Below are positions 49,054-58,500 of a DNA stretch of 64,000 nucleotides, one piece after another. The stretch comes from Eudorina sp. 2006-703-Eu-15 (taxonomy: Eukaryota; Chlorophyta; Chlorophyceae; Chlamydomonadales; Volvocaceae): positions 257,501-321,500 of the forward strand of contig BDSI01000037.1 in assembly GCA_003117195.1 (NCBI GenBank), written 5' to 3'. A program made the position numbers and the translations under genes. How positions within the stretch are numbered: the first letter of the stretch is position 1; every line of letters begins with the position of its first letter. The notes beneath the pieces were generated by a model. It ran no database searches and was not told where the DNA came from. It was given only the letters and a program-made list of their open reading frames with translations.

Positions 49054-50203
49054 ATGGGTCTCATCACCAACATTCTGCTGGCGCCCATCCTGGGTGAGTC
49101 GCGCCCGTGTCGCGGCTGGTCGCGGCAACCGCCGCTCGACCGCGCACCTCGTCAGAAACCAGGCCTGGCGTTCGGCCAGCGCCAACGCAGTTTGTTGCGA
49201 AAGCTTGGCTAACGCATCCTTCGCGGAACAGGGCTAAACAATGCAATCGGGCAAACCTTTTTTTCCACGCCAGAAAACGTGGCCGCGTTGGGCGTGCGTT
49301 GAGACTGGCCTTTCAGCCGATGACCTCAAACGCCGGCAGTGGGCCGCTGCATCATGCGCGTAGCTGGCAGCATGGCTTGATGCTGGTGCTCTGCGGTGCT
49401 CTGCGAGCGACTGGATGGCTTGCAGCTGACGAAAAGTGCCGCCCGCCCTTGGCCGCTGCCCGCGGCGCCGCGCGCATGCAGGGCCGCTGGTTCCCTTCAT
49501 CCTGATGTTCAAGCTCTTCTGTACCCTGGCCTTCCTGCCTGTCTTCCTCTTCCTGCTGCCCGTGCTCATCCCCTGGTGGATCGCCAAGGTGCGGAGACGA
49601 AGCCCGACGAACCTGCTGCACGGCTGAGACCAGAGAGACGTCTCTGGTTGTCTCATCCAAGAATGATTAATTGAATTATGTTGTTGGCAAGAGATCCCGT
49701 TAGTAATCTGCACCGTAGAAGTCGTAGCAGCGGCAGTTTGCTGTGTGGCTGCTGGACCGTGCTGGACGGGCTCGAATTGGGTCTTTTGGGTCCATAATTT
49801 GTGTTTTCAAAACCCGGTCGCGAGCGTGCTGATCCGCGTGTGAGATACTGTCGTACACACACCGTGCTGCAGCTCGTGCTCGTGTGCGGGTTGCGCGAGA
49901 CAATCCTGCATGTGTGGATCGACTGTCCGCCAACTGCAGTCGACCGAGCGCTTCCTGCCCCCAATCCCTCTCTACCCGCAACCCCCGAGAAGAAGGGAAG
50001 ATCGAGACGCAACACACACCACGCCCCCCTGCTCCCTGCTTCCTATTATCCGTGTCCTGCCGCTCCCCTCTTCCCCCCCGGGCCCCCGGCCCCCCTTTCA
50101 CCCCCCCCTGCCGCAGTCGGCGTTCAAGACACTCACCTGCCTGGTGCTGCTGCCATTCGCGCCCATCCTGTTTCCTCTCAAGGTGCTGCGGTGGATAGTC
50201 TGA
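49054..50203 (+). CDS. Very small hydrophobic membrane protein (77 aa)
   Basis: Exons 49054-49093, 49482-49588 and 50117-50203, all with good GT/AG sites and matching phase, encode 77 residues starting MGLITNILLAPILGPLVPF. Most of the chain is apolar with regularly placed prolines (PVFLFLLPVLIPWW, then LLPFAPILFPLKVLRWIV). This suggests two tight membrane hairpins or reentrant helices rather than ordinary spans. There is no signal peptidase site or catalytic motif. Proline-knotted hydrophobic hairpins occur in lipid-droplet proteins, but this chain lacks a recognisable oleosin signature, so that is only a thought. The short first exon (40 nt) and the intron lengths (388 and 528 nt) are typical of this window. 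Confidence 0.68.
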
Positions 50204-51718
50204 GGGGGGGGAGGGTACGTAGTTTGCTGGTAGAGAGTATGCAGCTAGGAGGGTCTGTGGCGACTTGCGGGTCACGGTACGCGGCTCGTGACCCTTCCTG
50301 GAGCGCCAGCCCGCCCGTTCCACGGTTTCCGGTTGTGAGCCGAGGAGGACCGTTTCTTAAGGCGTGTAGGTTTGGGTCCACCGGTGCACGGTAGGCTTCC
50401 AGGCGCAGTCCAGGACTCGGAGAACGGTCAGAACATACCTGCGTGGCGGTGCGCGGGCCCGATGCATCGGCAGCCGGAGGTTCCAACGGGCGGTGTGCAG
50501 CAGGATGTGAGGGACGCAGTCGGGCTTGAGGTCGGTCAGCGATGACCGCCAACGGTGGCAACCGCCAACGGTGGCAACTGCTAGTCGACGCGGGAAGGCC
50601 CACGGGCTGCGGCTTCGTCCTGTGGTCAGCGAGGTGCCTAGGGTTGTTGTCGCTGGCGGGCGTGCCCCGGGGCCACTGGCGTGCCGTCCGATGTCGGTGT
50701 CTTGGATCTGGCTCGCTGCCTCGGAGGGGTGGGGGACGCGTGGCAGCCCGGAGGGACCGGGGTTTCGCACGGGTCCACATTCTCTGTGTGTGTCTGTAAT
50801 ACCGTCAAGACCAACACGGCCGCGAACGGCGACGGCGCCCCACCTGCGGTTCAGCGAGGTAACGAAATAACCCTGCATGCCCTGCACCACATCGCTGCCC
50901 AAAAAGAGGAGAGGGATTTAGCTGTCAGCCAACACCACCACGCAACAGCATTTCCTGTGCAGAGACTTGTTTGGCGACGACGCCACGAGCGCACATACAT
51001 GACCCGCGGGGTCCAATGTAACATCCTTAATAATGATGTGCTGGTGCCGCCATCGGCCCGAGCAACCAACGGCGGGGGTGGAATCGGCGGCGGTGCAAGC
51101 AGCGGCGCAGGCGCAGCTTTGGGGGCCTAAGCTATGCAGCGCTGAACCTCTGGGTGTATCTTGCGTGCTTTTGATTGGGTGGTTCTGTCGGGTTGGGTTT
51201 CCGCCCGACCAGGAATCCTGTGCTCGTGCAAATGTGATACTCTCGCACCATTCCATCTCCCATAGTGATGAACGACATGGTGGCGTTGGCAGCTGGTCCG
51301 TGAACGCTGGAGTACGGATGGACCTGTGGGTCTGCCAGACCACGTCACCCATAACCGAATTCTGGGGGAGTTTGTGATTAAGCATTTCAATGTAGGGAAC
51401 ATGGTAGTTAATCGTTGCGTGCACATTGCGGAGACGCACACAGCTGCGAATGCACGACATCCCAAAACGAACGCGACAACCTCAGCAATTGCATAGTGAA
51501 AATTTCTCATAGCTGACACTGCGATTGTAAGCATAGAAATTACTATTAGACTTGCACCGCAAGGGTGCTGGCAAGGCATCCGCGAACTACCGTGTTTCGC
51601 CAGAAAACCATCCACAATGCGTAGCACGTTCTTGAGCTACTGACATTTACTTGGTGCGCGCTAGCGTGTTGGCTGCGGCGCGCCCATCCTTTCGGCGGGC
51701 GGAGCCCGCGACGCAACT
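50204..51718. other. Intergenic region upstream of SMU1
   Basis: No supported gene. It holds one inverted copy of dispersed repeat A and a candidate TGTAA (50795-50799) for the preceding gene. A 166-codon minus-strand frame at 51127-51627 has no recognisable motif and overlaps the likely SMU1 promoter. Confidence 0.5.
50998..51039 (-). repeat. Dispersed repeat A, distant inverted copy
   Basis: Reverse complement reads CATTATTAAGGATGTTACAT then TGGACCCCGCGGGTCATG, a near-consensus copy 48 kb from the others. Confidence 0.8.
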
Positions 51719-54700
51719 ATGTCCCTTGAAATCGAGGCAACTGAGTACGTAGATAACGCGAATTACATTTTTCCTTGAATATGCTTTACGATATCTTTGT
51801 ATCCTTTCGTGTAGTGTTATCAAGATCATTCTTCAGTTCTGCAAAGAGAATGGGTTGACCGAATCGTTCAATGCGATTCAGGTAATAAAACTACTCATGC
51901 CAAGCAATGGTCAGGACCTACTGTTCGGACAGCTGGTCAGTGCCTTCTGCAATGCTGCACTGCAGAACGAGTGCCAAGTTTCACTGAACACCGTCGACAG
52001 CGTTGAGAACTTCGTATCTGACATAAATAACGGGAGATGGGATGCTGTGCTGCCCCAAGTGGCGCAGCTCAAGCTGCCTCGCGCCAAGCTGGAGGACCTG
52101 TACGAGCAGGTGGGTCCCACCTGGACGCACTCCTCTGTGCATCTCGAGGGCTCACGCATCAGGCGACGAACGCGGACAGCCCTTCTGGGGTCCGGGCCCA
52201 TCCCCCCGAGTCAGGAGCATCGGGGAAGAAGGTCTGGGTACGCTCAGCCCCGCCTTCCCGGCGTGTGTTCATCCCGGCATCCTCTCGGCCGACGTGCTCA
52301 ACATGGACCCACCACGAACCCAACCAACGAATCCACACCCCACCCCACCACACCCCACCCCACCCCCCCGCAGATCGTGTTGGAGCTCTTCGAGCTGCGG
52401 GAGATCGACACGGCCCGGGCGATGCTGCGGCAGACGCAGGTGGGGGAGGGAGGGGAGGGGAGGGGGGGCGTGGGAGGAGCCGCGACCCCCATCCTGCCCT
52501 GTATCCGCCGCGGCGGCCCCCACCACCCGGGGTTGCGCGGCGCTGACCCCACACACACACACCAATCAGGTGGTCCTTACTTACCTAGGGCTAACCCTGG
52601 ATCAGTCTTGTTGGCTGAGGCTGGTGAGCGAGCGAGGCGGGGTGGAGGGGTGGAGGGGCCCCTCACGGGGACTGACGGACCTCTGGAGAGGAGAGTCTCC
52701 GGATCCCGAGGGCCGTAGCTGCCCCTGACCTGTGAGGGCCGTAGCTGCCCCTGACCTGTGAGGGCCGTAGCTGCCCCTGACCTGTGAGGGCCGTAGCTGC
52801 CCCTGACCTGTGAGGGCCGTAGCTGCCCATGAGGGGCCGCTGAGCGCGGCAGCCCCCCTCACAGGTCAGGGTCAGGGTCAGCTCACCCGCATTGGTAGGT
52901 CAGGGCCGGCTGACCGCATCATGCCAGCAGCCATGAGCAGAGCTCTCACCCCACCCCAGCCCGCCTCCGGCACCGGCACCGAAACACCGCCCCCGGCACC
53001 GAAACACCAGTACCGGCACCGAAACACCGCCCCCGGCACCGAAACACCGCCCCCGCCCCCCCGACTCCCGCCCCCGCCCCCCCCGCAGGTGTTTCAGCGC
53101 ATGAAGTTGGACGACCCGGAGCGCTACATGCGACTGGAGCACCTGGCGTCCCGGACGTACTTTGACGTGCGCGAGGTGTACGGCAGCGGCAGCAGCAAGG
53201 AGAAGCGGAGAGCGGCGATCGCGCACGCGCTCAGTCAGGAGGTGGGGGGCGTGGGTGGGCTGGTGGGGCCCTCGAGGGGGTGGGGAGGCCGCCTGTCGTG
53301 TTGGCGCTGGGTGGCGGCCCTGGGGGCGACGAGGGACGGACGGACGATCCTCATTGGGGGGTGACCTGGTGTAGGGGGCCGCATGGTAAGGACGACCCAT
53401 CCGAGCAATCATAGGACATCGACGGGGTGGGGGTACAGGACCACCCCCTTTTTGTCTTTATTGACAAAAAGGGGGTACAGGACATTGGCAGACGTATTCA
53501 AACTGCGCTGCTGCCAGATGGCGAAGGTCCGGTGAAGAATCGACTGTACCAGGGAGGGATCTCCAGCGATGCAACGACGTCCTCTATGTGGGCCTCGATC
53601 GGACCGCTGGCGGCTGTTAACATACCAAGGAGCCCTGGGCCCCAAAGTCAGCTAAAATGCGATGAATAACATGAAAGAATCTGAATAACATGAAAGAATC
53701 TACCCTACCCAGGGGATGGGGTAGAGCTCGCTTGCAGCGCGATGAGTGCTGGGCAGCGGCCGTCCACCCACCCACCCACCCCATGTGGGAAGTCTAGGGG
53801 TCGGAGGGCGCCGTCGGGCGCCGTCAGCTGGGTCAACGGAGAACGGTCGGCCGCGAGGCGAGGAGGGGAGGGGAGGGGCAGCGGCTGCGGCTGCGGCTGC
53901 TGACACGTGAGAGGCCGCGGCAGGCGTCGTACGCCGTTGTGGTGAACGAACGAAGGAGCGGGGCCGCATCGCCGCTCCCTCCTCTTTCGTTCTCGCTCCC
54001 AACACGCCGGACATGGCGCCCCCCGCCACCCGACTGCCGCTGCAGGTGGTGATGGTGCCCCCCAGCCGGATGATGGCGCTCATCGGGCAGGCGCTCAAAT
54101 GGTGGGGCGGTGGGGTGGGGTATAGGAAATTGGGAGTGGGGTGGGTGGGTGGGTGGGTGGGTGGGTGGGCGGTCGAGCGTGGGGCCGTGGAGCGGCCCGG
54201 ACGGCACGGGGATTTCGGCACGAACCCGCCAGTGCTACAGAGCGGCTCAACGGCCGGGGGGGAGGGGCGGTGATGGGGGGATTCACATGCATCATACCGC
54301 AATGGTCCCCGCGGCTTTCTCTGTACGAGCGCCGGGTTCCTGCTGGAGTTGCGGGGCGTCGAGGTTAGGGAAGGAGCCGCACCGTCAGGTGGTTGCTCTG
54401 GACGCGCGCGGCTGATCTTCGACTGCGCGGCTGCTCTTGGACAGCGCCTCCCTGCCCCCCCCCCCGTTGGACAGTCCTCCCCCGAGAGACGGGCGGAGGG
54501 GGGCCGGGCGGGAGGAAGCAGGTCGGAAGGGACTGGGGGGGAGGGAAACAGACAGGCGGCGGATTCCCGAGTAGGGTCTGCCCGGCAGCCCACCTGCCCG
54601 TCCATGACCCTACCTGCCCGGTAGCCCACCTGACCCTACCTGCCCGGTTGCCGGCCTGTGTTGCGGCCCCCCGCAGGCAGCAGAGCCAGGGGTTGCTCCC

Positions 54701-55485
54701 CGCGGGCACCGCCTTCGATCTGTTCCGCGGTACGGTGCAGTCGGCGCGGGACGAGGTGGAGGCCTACCCCGCGGTGGTGGAGCACGAGGTGGGTGTGAGG
54801 GAGGGAATATAGGAAATTGGTAGACACATTCATCCTGCGCTGCCGCCAGAGAGCAAAAGTCCGGAGGAGAACCAACTGTACCAGGGAGGGATCTCCAGCT
54901 TGGGTGGGGGTGGGGGTCCGGGGGCCAGGGGTCAGCCAGGGGAGGGCGGGAGGCCCCCGCACGACCCAAATCGGTCGGCGCTTGGGAAGGGCGGGCATGA
55001 CGTGGTGGTTTGCGGCTGGAGGCCCGTGCTCCTGCAGTCGGTGTGTTGGTCCCGTGTTGCCCCCTCTGCGGGTCGCACGGTATCCCCACCCTCACCCTCA
55101 CCTCACCTCACCTCACCTCACCTCACCTCACCTCACCTCACCTCACCTCACCTCACCTCACCTCACCTCACCTCACCTCACCTCACCTCACCTCCCCTCA
55201 CCTCACCTCACCTCACCTCACCTCACCTCACCTCACCTCACCTCACCTCACCTCACCTCACCTCACCTCACCTCACCTCACCTCACCTCACCTCACCTCA
55301 CCCTCACCTCACCTCACCTCACCTCACCTCACCTCACCTCACCTCACCTCACCTCACCTCACCTCACCTCACCTCACCTCACCTCACCTCACCTCACCTC
55401 ACCTCACCTCACCTCACCTCACCTCACCTCACCTCACCTCACCTCACCTCACCTCACCTCACCTCACCTCACCTCACCTCACCTC

Positions 55486-55555
<70 letters not shown>

Positions 55556-58500
55556 CACAACCGCTCCCATGCCGCCCCCACAACCGCTCCGCCGTCATGC
55601 CGCCCTCCCCCACCCCGTCCCCCGCGGTCACCGGTTGCGCCCTGATTGCGGAACTCCTGTTTGTGTGCCTGCCAACCCTACGCCCGTCTGCGATGTCGCC
55701 CTTCCGTACACCCGTACGCCCGTACATTCTTGCATTGCTATTTCCGTCTACCGTTTCCTGGACCCACCCTCTTTCGCCGCGTCGCCGCCGGGTTTGCGTG
55801 CTCTTTTCTTCTTTTTCTTTAATTTAACCTTTTGCCTTTGCCTGCCGTTTGTCCGCCCTTTGTTGCCACTCACATCTTCCGTTCGCCTCGCCGTCCGTCC
55901 GCGTTTCGTCCCATTTGCGCAGGTGAGTACTACGTTCTCGATAATTTGTGCTGTCTGGGGTGTGGTCCGTCCTCGTGCTGTCGCGCGTTGGTTGGTCCGG
56001 GATGGGTCCGGCGGCGACGCGGTCGCCCGAGGTAACAGTGAGCGCACAATTCAGGTATGTATGGTAAGTAACTTGGGTCGCGTATTGACTCCTGTGCCAC
56101 GTATCGGTTCCCCAATCCATACCCCCCAATTACCAGGCTGGTGACCCGGTCCCTGGATTTCGGTCCTTGGATCTCGTCACGGAGCTAACTCCCTTTTAAT
56201 GGGAGGATTTGTGCAGTTAACCGTGGAGTCCTGGCTGCAAAGCTTTGGCGAAACGAGACACCCGTTCGCGCGTACTGCAGGTCGGCCGTCGCCGCACTGC
56301 TTTTATTTTGCGTGCTGATTTTTCTGGGTTAATTACTTTTCTATTTTGGGTGGGTATATGCGTGCTCGAGCCTTCACCGACAACAACCCCAACGATGCCG
56401 CCGCCATCGCCGAGCGCGCCACGACTGGACTCGACGCGCAGGGCTACCCACGCCGCCAGCTCCTCGCCAAGTTTGACGCCCTCATCCGCGCCGCCCCACG
56501 GTCCTTCTACTATGCCCTGCGCACGACCCACCCCGACCTGCTCCGCGTCGTCCGTCAACACCTTCGCCCCGCCTGACCGACTCACCGGCTAAACACCTCC
56601 CCTCCCCTCCATCACCGCGCCCCTACCACGGCTGCGGGCTATGATACAGAGGTCGCCGTCCGGGCAACTCCGGCGGTGTTGATCTCCGTCGTCTCTCTGC
56701 TTTCCTATAAATCCTCGGTTGAGCCCCGCATGCCACTCCATCGCCTCCCCCACACCCACCCATGGCGACACCCTCACCCCCTCGCGCCGCCCCTCCTCCC
56801 GCCCCTCGCCACCCCTCCCCGTCACCGCCCTACGCCCCGCCGCCCCACCGCCCGCACGCCACCCGCCGTACCGCACACGCGCCCGCACCCCCGATCGCAA
56901 CCCCCTGCGCCCACGGCCTCTCATGCGTGAGGCCGCGCGCGCCCGGCCGGGCTGGTGGGGAGCCGATCACCCCGGTCCGCCACCCGGCCCTCTTGCGTCA
57001 TCCCCGCGGTCACCGGTTGCGCCCTGATTGCGGAACTCCTGTTTGTGTGCCTGCCAACCCTACGCCCGTCTGCGATGTCGCCCTTCCGTACACCCGTACG
57101 CCCGTACATTCTTGCATTGCTATTTCCGTCTACCGTTTCCTGGACCCACCCTCTTTCGCCGCGTCGCCGCCGGGTTTGCGTGCTCTTTTCTTCTTTTTCT
57201 TTAATTTAACCTTTTGCCTTTGCCTGCCGTTTGTCCGCCCTTTGTTGCCACTCACATCTTCCGTTCGCCTCGCCGTCCGTCCGCGTTTCGTCCCATTTGC
57301 GCAGGTGAGTACTACGTTCTCGATAATTTGTGCTGTCTGGGGTGTGGTCCGTCCTCGTGCTGTCGCGCGTTGGTTGGTCCGGGATGGGTCCGGCGGCGAC
57401 GCGGTCGCCCGAGGTAACAGTGAGCGCACAATTCAGGTATGTATGGTAAGTAACTTGGGTCGCGTATTGACTCCTGTGCCACGTATCGGTTCCCCAATCC
57501 ATACCCCGTCCCTCAGATTCGCTTCTCCGCCAAGAGCCACCCCGAGGTGGCCCGCTTCTCTCCGGACGGCTCCATGCTGGTCACCGGCAGCGTGGATGGA
57601 TTCATAGAGGTGCGCGGGGCGGGGGGTTGGGGTGGGGCGGGGCGGGGCAGGGCAGGATCTCGAGCAGCGAAGGAGAGCGACCACAGCAGAGCGACCGAGT
57701 TGCCGGCCGGCGCCGGTCACTCCTCCGGGCGGGCTCCCGGACTCCCAGGCGGACAGCTGGTCACGGGACAGAGCGGAGGCGGCGGAGGCGGGCCGCCTCC
57801 ACCCCTTTAAGACAGCCAATTACGACAGCGAACCCGCAAAAGAGCCCCTAGATCCCCGCCCCTCCCCCCCTGCGGGGGGCCCCCGGCGTCACGGAGGGAC
57901 TTCACCGCGGGCCACCCCACCCCACGTGCCATCAAGTCCGCTTCCCCCGGTCCCGTCTGGCCGACCCGTCCCTATCTGACCCGATCTGGTCCGGCCCTAC
58001 CCAGTCCGACCCCGCCATCGCCCCCGGCAATCGCTGCCGCCCACTTCCCCCGGGCTGCGTGTGTCCCTCTCCCGCTCTCCCTCTCCCACCTGCCCTCGCC
58101 TCACCTGCCCTCGCCTCACCTGCCCTCACCTCACCTGCCCTCACCTGCCCTCGCCTCACCTGCCCTCGCCTCACCTGCCCTCGCCTCACCTGCCCTGCCC
58201 TCGCCTCACCTGCCCTCGCCTGGTGTGGTCTGGTGTGGTGTGGTCAGGTGTGGGACAGTGTTACCGCCCGGCTGAAGAAGGACCTGACGTACCAGGCGGA
58301 GGAGATGTTCATGATGCACGACGAGGCGGTGCTGTGCCTGGGCTTCAGCAGGGACAGCGAGATGCTGGTGTCGGGTAGGTTTGGGCGGGGGGGGAAAGTG
58401 GCCCGGTGGGGGGTGGGGTGGGGGGATGGGTGGGTGGGTGTGAGGAGGAAGTAAGGGGCAGGGCGGCCGGCTGGGGTGGGGGGTTATGAAGAGGCCGTCG

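Larger units (their letters stand above)
55622..57507 (+). mobile_element. Non-autonomous LTR retrotransposon in SMU1 intron 7
   Basis: 1,886 bp, made of two identical 504-bp direct repeats flanking an 878-bp internal segment, with a GTCCC duplication on both sides. There is no reverse transcriptase, integrase or protease frame, so it must be mobilised in trans (TRIM/LARD-like). A tRNA-type primer site beginning TGGTGACCCGGTC lies about 15 bp inside the 5' LTR. Internal DNA carries one short gag-like frame. LTR ends (CCGCGG...ACCCC) are not the usual TG...CA, so the class is uncertain. Orientation + is inferred from the primer-like site and the internal frame. Identical LTRs imply recent insertion. 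Confidence 0.8.

Noticed and set aside
51127..51627. 166-codon minus-strand frame upstream of SMU1
   Set aside because: No domain, no splice logic, and it includes part of the SMU1 promoter; similar-length frames occur by chance in this GC-rich DNA.
52707..52830. CRISPR-like regularly spaced repeat
   Set aside because: Head-to-tail 26-bp units without unique spacers, in a eukaryotic intron; a minisatellite.
54817..56144. Long frames of Ser-Pro-His-Leu-Thr repeats (211-414 codons)
   Set aside because: Artefact of the CCTCA array and poly(C) run; they lie in a SMU1 intron defined by conserved flanking exons.
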